Notes under the pieces: generated by a model
Database searches by the model: none
The model's input: the letters and a program-made list of their open reading frames with translations, nothing else
What the model was told of the DNA's origin: nothing
Made by a program: the position numbers and the translations under genes
Shown: positions 33,816-47,548 of the stretch, one piece after another
Layout of the letters: each line of letters starts with the position of its first letter
Numbering within the stretch: the stretch's first letter is position 1
Origin: Chalciporus piperatus
Lineage: Eukaryota; Basidiomycota; Agaricomycetes; Boletales; Boletaceae
NCBI GenBank assembly: GCA_038093975.1
Contig: JBBPTG010000034.1
Coordinates: forward strand, 1 to 64,000
Direction of reading: 5' to 3'
DNA: 64,000 bases

Positions 33816-34233
33816 TTTGGGAAATCCTCCGCTCATCGCTACACACAGGTTTGAATATGGACGCTCGACAATGTGCACGTTCTCTTTTCACAATATTATC
33901 CATCCCACGGTTTTATCATCTATACCCCTTCGTCCATGTGCAGCCTACTTTAATGATATAACGCACGCTAGCATCTTGCAGTCAACGCTTCCAAACCAGC
34001 GGATTCGATTCAGTTCCCCTCATGGCGGTGCGAAGTGAGATTCGACGTCCGGATCGTCTAGCAATGATGTTGCTTCTCTTCCCGACGGTAGTGGCCTTGG
34101 GACAGACCAACAGTACAGTTGGTTGACTCGATAAGCTCTCAATCTCTCGATCAATAATACCACGAAGTAGCGCTGCACAAATATCGATAACTCATAACAT
34201 GTAGTAATAAAATACAGACTTCAAGCCCCTTGG
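33816..34233. other. Intergenic between convergent genes
   Basis: 3' flanks of the WHI2-like gene and of the thioredoxin gene; nothing else recognised. Confidence 0.5.
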
Positions 34234-34780
34234 TCATGCAGGAGTGTGCGTTTTGACCAGTTGCTAAATGACACAGAAACGTCAGTCCTATACGACGTCA
34301 TTTCGGTTCACGGACGCACCCGCAACCCCCCCTGGTTAGCACCAACATGTTCCCCAATTTTCAAGCCATCCTTGTACACCATGAACGTGGGCATCTGCCA
34401 TTGAAACGATCGGGCGAAGAAGAAGATCTCAGCTGACGCTTAAAAAGGGATAAGACGATGATCATACTGACCGCCTTGATCCCAACTGTCCCCGCGATGA
34501 GCTCCTGTTCGTCGATATCGACCTTGTAGAACTCGATGTTTGAGTTGTCCTTCAAATCGTTCGCCAATCCCTCAAAGGTAGGCGAGATCATCTTGCATGG
34601 TCCGCACCAAGTAGCCCAGAAGTCGATGATGACGATCTTGTCACCTTGGATCTAGAACATGTGGATATTTCCATTGTGGCATTCCATGTCAAACGCTTCT
34701 TGTCGGAAACTTTGAGATAACGGTATAGGACCACCTACGATTTGCTCGAACTCCTCGAAAGATTGGATAGGTTTGACCAT
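34234..34780 (-). CDS. Thioredoxin, canonical WCGPC
   Basis: Four exons (34780-34739, 34651-34472, 34394-34320, 34263-34234) join to 108 residues, the usual thioredoxin length. Motifs: IVIIDFWATWCGPCKMI, YKVDIDEQE, MPTFMVYKDGLKIG with the cis-proline, VGAN, and a short last exon ending QLVKTHTPA. This is the standard cytosolic redox carrier that keeps peroxiredoxins and ribonucleotide reductase reduced. The first intron begins with GTAGGT. The exon layout is shared with the gene at 16261, including the separate short last exon, which shows that the three thioredoxins in this window are duplicates. This copy is the likely functional ancestor type. Confidence 0.93.
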
Positions 34781-35191
34781 TGTGGGTGACGGTGATGATG
34801 GCGATGGCGATAGTAGTAAAATCTGATGTTTTGTTGGTCTCCCCAGACCTTTTATATTCTTACATTCAGGGACCACTAACTCAGCAAGTCACATGGTTTA
34901 TCTGTCAGCACTTTGCAAAGGGTGGTGTCATCATTCTTCACTTACCAAGCATCAGGTCTGCGATGAATTAGCAATGTTCATTATCATATCGAACAACGAG
35001 GACAAGGCAGTCCCCCGTATTAGGTACAAAATCTAACAAGTTTGACGTAATGGCAAGTCTAAAATGCAGCTTCTATGTGCTCTTGCGTCGCGGGCAAAGG
35101 TATGCAGAGGGGGGAATAAAGTAATGCCATGAAACGTTCTTGCAGACCACAGTTCCGACTCAGGAATCGAATGGCACCCATGGAATTCATT
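34781..35191. other. Intergenic upstream of thioredoxin
   Basis: Promoter side of the thioredoxin gene and 3' flank of the ABC transporter; no gene seen. Confidence 0.5.
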
Positions 35192-38100
35192 TCACCGTCT
35201 AGCGTAACGCAGGAATCGTGATGCAACTGATCAAACGAGGGATGAGATCTCAGCAAGACAAGGCGATGCAAAAGAAACTCACGGATAGTCATGATAACGT
35301 TAAAAATAAAAAAGGAGAAGAGGATAAAGGCATCTCGCCAACGGTTATCGAACTGGATGTTGAGCGGTATGAAAAACTCGTCTCCAACCTGGTCGAGCAT
35401 GGGTTAGATGATATATGCGATGGTGCTAGATCATTGTTACTCACCGAGTATTGACAATAGCGGCACGCGGCGGTCGAAAGAGGATTGTCTAGATATCCAC
35501 CGAACGCGTCAACGAAAGGCTGTGCCCAATCATGACAAGTCTGGTTCGCAGGGGGATTGAACACTGCGAACTCGTCGGAAGCACACTGGATGGCCAACCC
35601 GTGGAGTTCGGTGGACAGCATCGCCGAGAGCGTGCGGGTGTACGGTGTAAGGTGGTACAACCAGTCTTTCCAGAACGGGGCCAGTGTAGGATATGGAACA
35701 GTGACACCGCAGAACAGCGCGAGAACCATCGAGATGAAAGGGTTGAAGAGAACCGCGATCTGGACCGATGGCGATAGCGACGCGACGAGTTGACCGATCG
35801 AAACACCAAACAACTCCATGAAGATGGTGATCAACAATTGGAAGCCGGTGCCGTTGATACCAGCAGCACCTTTTCCGAAGCCCATGGGGTACACCATCAG
35901 AACCCAGTAGGTGATCGCGCATAATATCGAGTATGGAATTTCGCCGATGAGCTGTGCGATTGCGAAAACGTACGGGGAATAAATGCGACTCGAAGCCTCT
36001 CGAATGAAGATACCTATGAATGATAGTTTTAGGGCAAAGGTATTGCCAGGTGCTATGGCACTCACATCTATTGAAAATGAACAGAGGCTCAAGCTGAGTC
36101 ATGATAATCGGAGGCAGCACGACAAGCGTGAAACTATGGGAAATGTCCGCATTGAGCACCGAGCGAAGTGAAGCATAAAACGAGCAACTCACATTGCGAA
36201 GACGCGATACTGCAGATCGCGAACGGTGTGCCCCAGGTCGAGGAACGAAAGAGAGATGAAGAACGAGAATAATGCGTGAACGAAGAGTCGACTGAACACA
36301 TAATCAGGAGAACGCCACAGAGCGATATTGTTCCTCTTGACCACAGTGCGAAGTTGGTAGAGGAAGGAAGTGGCATCTGGAGGATGAACATTAGACGGAG
36401 CTTCGGAGCAGAGATGGGAGCCCTACATGTGCGAACATGATTGTTCTCAGTAACAGGAAGAGCCAAACCCTGACTCTTGATCTCGTTAATCTCAGCCCGT
36501 ACCCGCTGGTACTCGGGTGAGTCAAGCCAGACGTCCTTCCAGTCACGAGGGCCAACTCGAGGGGAAAGTCCTGCACCGATAGCTTCGAGCATATATTCCG
36601 CAGGATTCACATTGGGGGGACAGAACGCGCTGTTCCTGGCAAAGTATTCCCGAATGACGTGCGAGTCTTTGCCAATGTCACCAAAGTAGACGGTCTCTCC
36701 TCCAGACTCCAACAAGAGCAGCCTGTCGAAGCTCTCGAATAGCATGCTTGAAGGTTGATGGATGGTACACAAGATGGCCTGTCCCTGATCCGCGAGTTTC
36801 CGCAGGAAGCGGACCAAGTTCCATGCACTTTGTGCGTCCAAGCCAGAGGTGGGTTCGTCCAGGAAGAGAAGGAGGGAAGGCTTGCTGGCCAACTCGACGC
36901 CGATTGTGAGACGCTTGCGCGCTTCGACACTGAGACTGAACACGAGGGCCTCGGTAATGTCTTGTAGCTCCAAAAGCTCGATGATCTCCTCGACATATCG
37001 GTTCTTCTCCGCGATCGAAACTTCAGCAGGCTGGCGCAAGTAGGCAGAGAAGCGCAAGGCTTCCCGGACAGTAGCAGTTCCTTCGTGGACATCCATCTGT
37101 TCGGCTATAAACAGCGATCAGAACCGTTCAAGTTATCGCTACAGCGAAATCAGTCTTACCATAAGCAGTACCACGCGCAAAGTCAGAGCCAATGGGACGA
37201 CCATCAACGAGAATATCACCAGTAACAACGCCAATGTTCTTCCTCTGAGCAAGAACGTCGAGGCAAGTCGTTTTCCCTGTCGCCTACGTCAGATTCTGAC
37301 AATCCAAGGGCGTGTCAAAAGTGCCCACCTGCACCCGAGGCACCCACCAAAGCCGTCAAAGTCCCGGGCTTCACATACCCACAGACATCATGAAGAAGCC
37401 TCTTCGTCCCACCAGGAACAGGAACATGATAATTGAGGTCCTCCCACGTAAAAGCCCTCCTGTGAGTTTCGTTGCTAGCTCTGAACCCAGGCACAGGGCC
37501 ATCAGCACACTACGCACAGGCACCCCAGGCAACCGAGACTCACCTGTCATCCTCACGGGACATCTTCTCAGTCTTCTCATCGTCTCGCTTTTCGTTCCGT
37601 CGAGCCTTCTTCTCACGTTGAATCTCGTTCAGTGCCTTGGTCTCTTTATCTTCCTTGGCATAGATATAGACAGAACCTCCGAATTGTTTCGGCTACGAAC
37701 CAAGTGGGTTTAGCGCGGGCTCGAAATAGTTCATTTAGCTTCGAATCTTACCGGGAAGAATTCAATCGCGATGACCTGTGTGATCAGGAAGAAAATCAGG
37801 AACCCGAAGATCACAACCAAATTGCGGCGCCAGATATCAGCCGTATTCATGCCATATCCGGCCAGAAGGTAGTCTCTACCAGAAATGACATCATTGCCTG
37901 CCTGAGCACCAAAGAGCGTGCAAACTTGGTTAGGGCCCAGGACATCCCTAGCGAACAAGGGTTAGTCGATCGACTGCAAAGCAACGGATATAGGCACGAA
38001 CGGGTAGGTGGTCATCCCGGGTGCATTTCTGGGAACAACGTATGAACCATCGCAGGTCAAAGACGTGCGCATGAACTCGTTCTCCATAGCTCCAGTGAAC

Positions 38101-40635
38101 GCGTAAGCGAGGGGGTCAATGTAGCTCTGCTCGCAGGTCAGCGCGTTTTCTACTCGCAAACGAACCATGACTCACAATCCAGAGGAGCCATCGCTTCATT
38201 TGGAAGGTGGGTATCAGATATCCGGTGTATTGAATCATGTTCGGGAGGAAGAACGTAGCGAGTCGGAACGCGCTATCGAAGTTGATACACAACAATCCAA
38301 ATGTGCGGAAGAAGCCTTGCATGGCCAGGTAGGTCACGTAAATGAACATGTGGAATGTGAAGAAACCACCAGCGGAGCGTGCTCTGAATAGAGCATGAGA
38401 CGGGATGGGCATAGATGCATAAAGATAACTCACAAGTTCGGCATGAAGTACACAATGACGTCGAAGATGAGCACCCGAAGAGCAGAGAATGGGATATCCG
38501 CAAAGAAATTGGCAAAGACCGACGCAGAAGGGCGGTAAAACCCAAAGTCAACCTGCTTGTTTGCTAGTGGGCGTCCCAACATCATCAAAGGCATCTACCA
38601 AGGGGTGATGAAGAAGTTAGTATCATGGCGCGTATAACATAGGAGAATGCTCACCTCAGCGAACGCTTCCAGACAGATAGTCAACATGCCCATAAAAATA
38701 ACACTACCGCGAGTGAACCCTCCGTCAGCTGTATGCGGCAGATTGAAGAAGACAGCGCCAATAACCAAAGCCAGGATCTGCGGATAAGAAAGAGGATCAA
38801 CTTTCTCGTCAAAGCCAAGCGACGGCAATGACGAACAATATCCATGCCGAAACTCGTTGTCAGTTGGAACCTGTCCTGAAGACGGACTCGGAATTGACGG
38901 ATAGTCAGCGCCTTGACTTGACCAATAAAACCAAGCGTGTAGGGACTCTTCTTCGATACGCCGCGCTTCTTGTCAGCGAGGACGGCTGCACGAAATGCTT
39001 CTTGATCGTCCTTCTCGGTTTCCATACGATGCTTGTACTTGTCCGAAGAATCTTGGAGACTTTTGAATATATGCGAACTGCAGAAAGCTTGTTCAAGATC
39101 TTCGGGTGCAGACGGCGTGTCGAGCTCTGAGCGTCCATCGTCAAACTGACGTTCGTTGGGATCCGTGCAGCCAGTGAGATAGTCGGGTGTGCTCTGACGG
39201 GGAAGGGATCGGTAGCCCAAGTTTTCGAAGTACTCGCGAGCTTCCGTGACAGGTCCGAAGTACACCTGGCGACCTTTGTCAAGGATCAAAACCTTGTCGA
39301 AGAGCTCATAGATACTCTCGCCAGCCTGGTACCTGAATATAGGAGTCAGACAATGCCGAAAACGGAATGAGCGAACTCACAAGCTGATAAAGGTCGTCTG
39401 ACCAAGGACATCAGTCATGATACGCAAGCTCTTGACAAAATCGAGAGCGGTGGAAGCATCGAGACCACGAGTCGAGTTATCCCAGCACTGAACACGAGCA
39501 CGCGTTGCCATCATCTCGGCGATGCTTACGCGTTTTCGCTCGCCGCCCGATACACCGCGGACGAACTCATCTCCGACCAGGGTTTGATCAGTGTGCGAGA
39601 TGTTGAGCATCTTTAAGAGGGTGTCCTGTACCATAGAGTCGAACTCTTTTCGTGGGACTCCAGGAAGACGACCGCCGGGTCCAGGCGTCTTCGTGGACAG
39701 CGCGAATTCCAAGGTTTGAGCAACCGTCAAGGTAGAGATATGTATATCGGCTGGAATACTAATCAGACGCAGGCCAGAGACGCCGAATAATCTGTTCTAC
39801 CTTCTTGGTTGTAAACGACTTCACCCTTGTACCGCTTGGCCATTTCTTGCGCGTCGATTCCGGCATAACAAACATCACCAGAGACACTGGCAAAGTCATC
39901 CCGTTGGTTGGAGATCGCCTTGAGGAAAGTAGTACACCCAGAGCCAGGGCAACCAAGGACCAGGCACATTTCACCGGGCTTAAGGACACCAGATGATCTT
40001 GCATATAATTAGAATAGCTACAAGAAGATTAATGAACTGATGACGCACTTGTGAAGTATGGTTCGCGTGGGTCCTTGTCGGTTAGGGAAGAGACGCATAA
40101 CTAGGCCAAATATCCAGAGCAAGGGAGCCATGAAGAAGTAGAGGACAGCATCTATGACCAAGCAATCAGTTAAACCCACTTGTTTGGAGGGATAAACGTA
40201 CCTCCAAACGTATGTATATGTATCTGTGGAAGGGAGGTCGCATCAGCCTTGCAGCACAGACGCGTAAAAAGACTTGCTCACCTTATGATCTGCCTCGCCA
40301 ATGACCTTGGCTTCCAAGTCATCCCACGTTACACCGACGTGCTTGTGCTTGATTCCAGCAGCTTCATTAGCATCGTTCGAGGACGTAAGATACTCGCGAA
40401 GATCAAAGGGTTTGTCGGTCTGTTCCCCCTTCTCCGGGTCCTTGCTGTATACTGAGGCAGCTTTCGTCGTATCTTTGGCGTGATCTCCGGGGACGGTTGA
40501 TTGTCTAGAAAGTTGACGTGCAAGTTCGTTGAAAGTGTTCTCGGCTTCTTGAATGTCAACATGGGAAGCAGCTGCAACGTCGTGAGCCTCGACGTGAGCT
40601 GCGATGGTGGATTTGACCCCCATCCCTGGAGTCAT
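35192..40635 (-). CDS. PDR-type (ABCG) full-size ABC transporter
   Basis: It starts at 40635 (MTPGMGVKS) and is split by many short introns; the last exon, ending [11 protein letters not shown], stops at 35192. The domain order is NBD1-TMD1-NBD2-TMD2. NBD1 has [12 protein letters not shown] (Walker A), [13 protein letters not shown] (signature) and [13 protein letters not shown]2 has a Walker A GASGAGKTT that is split by an intron near 37320-37270, then [28 protein letters not shown] and IHQPSS. The membrane parts carry [13 protein letters not shown] and several hydrophobic helices near both ends. Such pumps sit in the plasma membrane and export drugs, azoles or lipids using ATP. The degenerate NBD1 Walker A (Cys instead of Lys) is normal for PDR proteins. 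Not every internal intron was resolved. Confidence 0.9.
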
Positions 40636-41579
40636 GGTGGTGGTTGAACTGGACGAGGAGGGGTAGCGGGACTTTTAAAGCTCTCCCTGAGGCCTTATAC
40701 CAAACGCTTAAATGAAGACCTGGGAAATAAACTCGCCTGTATGCTCACCCAACAAATCGTCATTTTTTATGTGACAGAACGGGATATCTGATTCCGGTTG
40801 CTACCAGGGCTAGTCATACAGTTGTCACATTGCCAATTCTACAAGAATATTAGAGGGCTACTGCGCGTATCCCCTACCTGACAAACCATCTCAATGGTTC
40901 CGCTGAAAAGGATCAGTCGATCGATAGCCGTCCACGATCGTTCTTACCACTCCGTCCAAATAAGACTCGGAGATGAGTGGCTAAGAATTTTGTGCCTTCC
41001 GTCGGAATCTACTGACTTGTGACAGGTTGTTGATTATGTGCAAGCCTCGATTCTTGAGCTCATTTCCGTGACGTCGGAATATGGGATGCGCCCCTAACTC
41101 GAACGATGTGTGCCCTTCGAAAGCACCATAGAAGACCCACCAGGGCCACCACACGCTGGCGTGCTGTCTACATGACAACTTCATTACCCTTCACTTTGCT
41201 GACAATGACCGGTCCACACTCTGGCGAGACAGTGATGGTAAACGGATATGTATAGTGCTCATGTTCTCAGGCATGACGCGCGCGCTGTTTCACATACTTA
41301 CGGTGTGCTCAAGTCAAGTGCAAGGGGCCCATTCTTTGCCAAGGAGAAGCGTGTGGTAATTGCCTCAGATCTGGGTCAGGCAAGCCAGATCCGTGGTAAC
41401 AAGGGATACCCTGTCCCCTGGGCGAATCACACGCGACTGAGTTATCTGATCCTACGGAACGATATCCAATATGAAGGAGCGACTCAGTGGCGCTGAGTGG
41501 ATCCCGAGACTCGGGAAATGTAAACGTTGGATTCAGCATATCCTCTGAAGTCTGATCGGGAATTGCAAAGGGATGATTG
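40636..41579. other. Intergenic upstream of the ABC transporter
   Basis: Promoter region of the transporter and unassigned sequence; no convincing gene. Confidence 0.45.
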
Positions 41580-41849
41580 ATGCATGAATGCATGACGATG
41601 GCACACTGTATCATTTGCAACGACCGATCCCACTACGGTAAGTTGACATTCTCTGCGAAACCTTTTCAACACAGACTTCCATTAATCCCAGGCGTGTGGT
41701 TCGAGAGGGATAAATGGCAACTTGCATCTACAGCCTTACAAAGGCTTAGTGGGAAGTTGAGTGAGGAGAATACCATAGCGCTTTTTGATAGTGACGCGGT
41801 GACGGGAGAACTTGTCGTCTGGAGAGAAGCGAGCTACACGGATACTTAG
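41580..41849 (+). CDS. Small hypothetical protein
   Basis: Two exons joined over a GTAAGT...CCAG intron (about 41639-41690) would give about 70 residues starting [15 protein letters not shown] and ending [11 protein letters not shown]. The second exon looks coding ([16 protein letters not shown]), but I recognise no family. It could be the 3' end of a longer gene whose upstream exons I could not find, or a decayed fragment. Confidence 0.25.
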   Translation: MHECMTMAHCIICNDRSHYGKLTFSAKPFQHRLPLIPGVWFERDKWQLASTALQRLSGKLSEENTIALFDSDAVTGELVVWREASYTDT

Positions 41850-42257
41850 GAGGAATAACGAGGAAGCACGCTCGAAACCGCCATACCTGGGTGTGCAGAT
41901 TTAGTGATCCGTCCGTCAGTTATTTTCTGTGGGACATGTAAATACATATTCCTCAAAGAAGACTAGTTCTTGAAACGCACCTTGAGTGTGTATAATCTGT
42001 TCCCATTCTCGTCGACAGAGTACATCAAATGCATGGCTGCGATCTAGCTGGAGGACGCGACGAACGGCGAGCTCGTAAAAGTCGTGACAAAGTGACAAGT
42101 CACGTTTCTGCTGACAAGTTGAAACTCAGCGACACTAGTTCCTCGGCGTGATCGGCCGCCACTTTAATTCAGACCGGTGACAGACTGACAGTACAGTCCA
42201 ACAGTTTTCTGGATACCCGCTAGTCTCTTCTCATTTATACCTCTACCTATACCCGTA
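41850..42257. other. Intergenic
   Basis: Promoter side of the SEC14-like gene; nothing recognised. Confidence 0.5.
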
Positions 42258-43663
42258 ATGCCCAGAACGACACTAGTGCTCACAGAACCCGATCAGGGTA
42301 CAGTGATCAAGCCTATTTACGAGTACTCGGAGGAGCAGACTGCAATAATAGAGGAACTCCGAAAGGTACGTTTTCTGTTCAGGTTTGGTTGCATTCAACG
42401 AGCTCGAACTCACTTTTTCACTTGCGTATGCCCCCAAAGTATGCTCACTCGCTCCTTCTACCCGATTCGGATCCGTATTATAAATGGGAGCTCCGATGGC
42501 TGCTGAAACCTGATACAATTCCTCGTTATATCCGAGCGGCGAAATGGAAGATGCCCGACGGGCAGAAACGAATCAAAACGACTATGGAATGGAGGAGAGA
42601 GTTCAAGCCTGAGCTCATCTCACCGGAAGAGGTGAGTGGGCGCATCTCCTCTCTCTAACCAGGAATCAACCACCATCATTGAATTTCAGGTCAGGGTAGA
42701 AAGTGAGACCGGGAAAATGTGTGTTCCGTCATACAATGTTCCATGGATCTGCTGACGGAAGGTCGTACAGCATTCTTACCGGTTTCGATAAAGATGGCCG
42801 TCCGATTATATACATGAGACCGGGTCGGGAGAACACTGAGACGAGTCCCCGGCAATTGAGACATCTCGTATGGTGGTTGTGAGTGGAATTTTCCCCTGGT
42901 GATCTTTGTGTTGACGGAGTCGATTAGAGAGCGCGCCAAAGATATTATGCCTCCTGGGCAAGAATCTCTTGTGATCATCGTCGACTATAAATCAACCACC
43001 TTGAGCACGAATCCTTCTATATCTGTAGCAAGCAAGGTAAGTCATTTATCCAAGTCGTTTCTAATAGTCTTGGCATGACGTACGTTGTGCGACAGGTCCT
43101 TACGATCCTTCAACAACATTACGTCGAAACGTTGGGACGCGCTATCGTTGTAAACCTTCCTTTCCTGCTCAGCTTTTTCTACAAGGGGATCGCTCCATTC
43201 CTTGATCCAGTTACCCGAGATAAGGTAACGGTGCTTCCTGTCACGCTCAAGACTGGACTGCTCACTCGATATAGATGCGTTTTAATCCAGACCTTTTCGA
43301 GCTTGTTCCGAAATCACAGCTTGATGCTGACTTTGGTGGTGATTACGAGTTTGAGTTCGAACACGAGACATACTGGAAGCAAATAGTCGAGTGGGTGGAT
43401 CGTTCTCCCCGTGTCAGCCGTGCTAACTCTGTGTTCTGGTAGCCATTGTGGGATTGCGCCAGATGGGTCCAGGTTACCCGGCTACTTTGACGGTCCTATA
43501 TCTAGGGAATCCAAATTGAACTCTGAAGATGCAGACGCGTATGTGGGCCGAGTGTGTAGAAATGTTGCCGACTGATTAAATTCGCAGGTTTACGAATGAA
43601 AAACTACGCGAAGCCATCGAGACGGGGGTATCTCCCGCTGGGGACGCGGTGGAGGTTGCGTAG
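42258..43663 (+). CDS. SEC14-like CRAL-TRIO lipid-transfer protein
   Basis: Nine exons (42258-42365, 42440-42631, 42690-42718, 42762-42878, 42928-43036, 43096-43224, 43275-43390, 43443-43538, 43588-43663) join in frame to about 320 residues. The N-terminal CRAL-TRIO-N helix bundle holds LRWLLKPDTIPRYIRAAKW and TMEWRREF. The lipid-binding domain has ILTGFDKDGRPIIYMRPGR, LVIIVDYKS, LTILQQHYVETLGRAIVVN and FKG/YKGIAPFLDPVTRDK. These are typical of fungal SEC14 homologues that exchange phosphatidylinositol and phosphatidylcholine between membranes and feed phosphoinositide synthesis. The third exon is only 29 nt. The C-terminus (FTNEKLREAIETG) is short and acidic. No defect found. Confidence 0.88.
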
Positions 43664-43957
43664 ACAGGGGTGTTAGTGTGTTACGTACGCAATATTATGG
43701 GATGCTTTGTTTTAGTGGAGAGTCGCACGGGTTGCCACATCCTCGCCCACACCCGCGACGAAGCCACAGCTGCCACAGACACGCCATAAATCGCCGACTG
43801 GTTCAGCCACAGGAGAAGCCACCGCCAAATCAGACGGTGGAAAACAAATCCTGGACGAGAACTTCAGGTCTGCAATACGAATACGTTTCGATCTACACTT
43901 TCGTCTACTCTTATTAGAACCCGTTGTGATTGTCCCCTTTGATACTCGGCCAGAGCC

Positions 43958-45625
43958 ATGGTCCGCCAAACAAAGCAGACAGTGCGTAATACCCTTGCTG
44001 AGCGTACCGGTCTCCCTTTGAATCAGCCACTCGCTTCTGCCCACTTGCAGCCAGAACAAAAGAAGGAATCCCATAAGAAAAAGACGACACCCCGCGAGAA
44101 ACCAGCATCAAAGAAACCCATCGAGACCAGCATATGGCCCTGTACGATCGACGGCTGCAATAAACAGTTCGCTCGCGAGGCTGATCTGAAGCGACACCAA
44201 CGGACGACAAAACTCCATTCAGTACCAGGATTGTAAGTAAATCACCGATTATAGGGGCTGGCTCACTCAGTCTTATCCCCGATAGTGCTTGTCCCCAATG
44301 TGACGCAAGGTTTACTCGTGTAAGTCCTTTGTTTGTTTGACCCTGTGATACCTATACGGATGTCGTTTCAGACCGATGCTCTTCGGAGACATCAGAAATC
44401 CAGGTGAGTGAATCAATCTCTCCCTCGCAACGACCGTCACCGACGTGTCTACTTAGGCATAATGGGGTCGTGGTCGATCCTACAGATGGTGTAGAGAAGC
44501 GACGGCGTCGCGAACATGCTCGTTCCTCAGGTTCAGGATCGAAGAGTCGTAGTATATCACCCTCATCAAAGGAGAATCCTCACCCCGATATTCCCCAATC
44601 GACCAGTGGTCCACAAAGTCATTATCGTCAACATACTCTACCCCCAGGCGGTTTGTCCCATTTCTCCGATCCTCTGAGGCATGATGAATTGAGGTTCTCC
44701 CTTAGGAATGATCCCTCCCGGAATGATAGTTGACGGCAATTATCCACCTGTCGGTCTTCCCACATCCGCAGCCCGGTTACACCAAGCCAGTTGGCTGCCT
44801 CCGTGGGGCGGCGATGGCTCACAACCACCACCTCCTCCTCACATGCTTCCTCCCGATTTTTCACATCCATATTACAACGTACCCCCTCAGTATTATCGTC
44901 CAGGAACGATGCATCCCTCCGATGCCGTTGCCCACCAACAAATGTCGGACGGCTTGGGTTCACCTCACACCGGAGAATCCTCTTCATCTCGCACGGGTAG
45001 TCCCGTGATGGCCGTCGACCCAACCCTCGATCCATCAAGAATGGAAGCCGGCTCTACGCCGGAGATCGGTGATCCGGAGACAGCTGTCATCGATCCCTCC
45101 CTAGTATCACCTTCCGCCAGCAGCGCTGACGGGAGGTCTGGTAACTCGTCTGCAGACAACGCGTTCAATTTAGCAGATCACGAACCCTCCGTGGACCCTC
45201 GGGTGACGAGCGTGTCTGATACACGCCGATCGTCACCTAGACATGGACGGCATCTTTCCTCTCATAGCCATAGTTCACATGGCTCCCCGAGGGAGGAAGA
45301 GGGTGGTACGGAGGACGAAACTACGATCGTTCAAGTTCTTCTCTCTCCCGATCACGACCCAGATCCTTATCCATCCCCCGACCCGACTTCTCTGGACCGG
45401 CCCCTCGATATGGAGCAGATTCTCACGGAGGACGGAGAGCCCATGTTAAACCCAGGTTAGTTGCAGTTCCCTTTGCCGGTCGTCGCACACAATGCTGAAA
45501 TTTCTGCCTTGACAGCCGAACTGTTGACGCAGGTCAGTCCGACCGACACGACATCTACAGCAATACTTGATCTAATGCTATGTATTTTGAACCAGGAATC
45601 CCTCGCCTCCCCACCTCCCTCATAA
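43958..45625 (+). CDS. C2H2 zinc-finger protein, probable transcription factor
   Basis: Seven exons (43958-44232, 44286-44319, 44372-44403, 44457-44650, 44706-45455, 45516-45532, 45596-45625). A basic N-terminus is followed by two C2H2 fingers: CTIDGCNKQFAREADLKRH with its second His after six residues, and CPQCDARFTRTDALRRH completed across exon borders. After the fingers comes a KRRRREHARSS nuclear-localisation-like stretch, then a long Ser/Pro/Asp-rich region with PPPPPHMLPP and acidic clusters that could activate transcription. Exons 2, 3 and 6 are 34, 32 and 17 nt. The intron at 44651-44705 was inferred because the frame must shift to reach the long downstream reading. Target genes are unknown. 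Confidence 0.8.
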
Positions 45626-45978
45626 AGACGTACTCTACCACCCGTATTATTCTTGCATAACCCCCCTCCATAGTTTTACTTTTCTTGTTCATGCCCTCCT
45701 AGTTGGATACACGTAGTACATTACTTGCACCGCTTGCATTTTGGTTGAATGTTTTTGGAACATTCTTGAGACTCTTTCATGCATAATTATCCTTGATGAG
45801 TTTATGATATCACGATGTCAATGTCATTGATGTGGGTAATAGGAGATGATTGTACAGTGCTACACGCTGTGGAGAGCTTTGTGATGTGTGTCTACATCAT
45901 GGTATGTAGGGATACAGAAACTAATCTCGCTGTTGAGAGCGAGTGTGGGGTAGACGTAGATGGTAGATGATGGATTGA
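45626..45978. other. Intergenic between convergent genes
   Basis: AT-rich 3' flank of the zinc-finger gene and 3' end of adenosine kinase; nothing else seen. Confidence 0.5.
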
Positions 45979-47384
<1,406 letters not shown>

Positions 47385-47548
47385 TCAAGGGAAAAGCTGT
47401 TTCGCGAGTTGGCTGATCGCGTGAATTTAGGATTAATCACCGCCACGGCGATCTTACCAAAGTCTGACCGCGAATTCTCAAGAGCAGTCTACTGCACATT
47501 CTCGAACAAATTAGAGATACATGTACATGGAAAAAAGATGAAATATAT

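Noticed and set aside
37268..37321. Apparent loss of Walker A in the second ATPase domain of the ABC transporter
   Set aside because: The motif is restored when an intron with acceptor GCGACAG is removed, giving GASGAGKTT.
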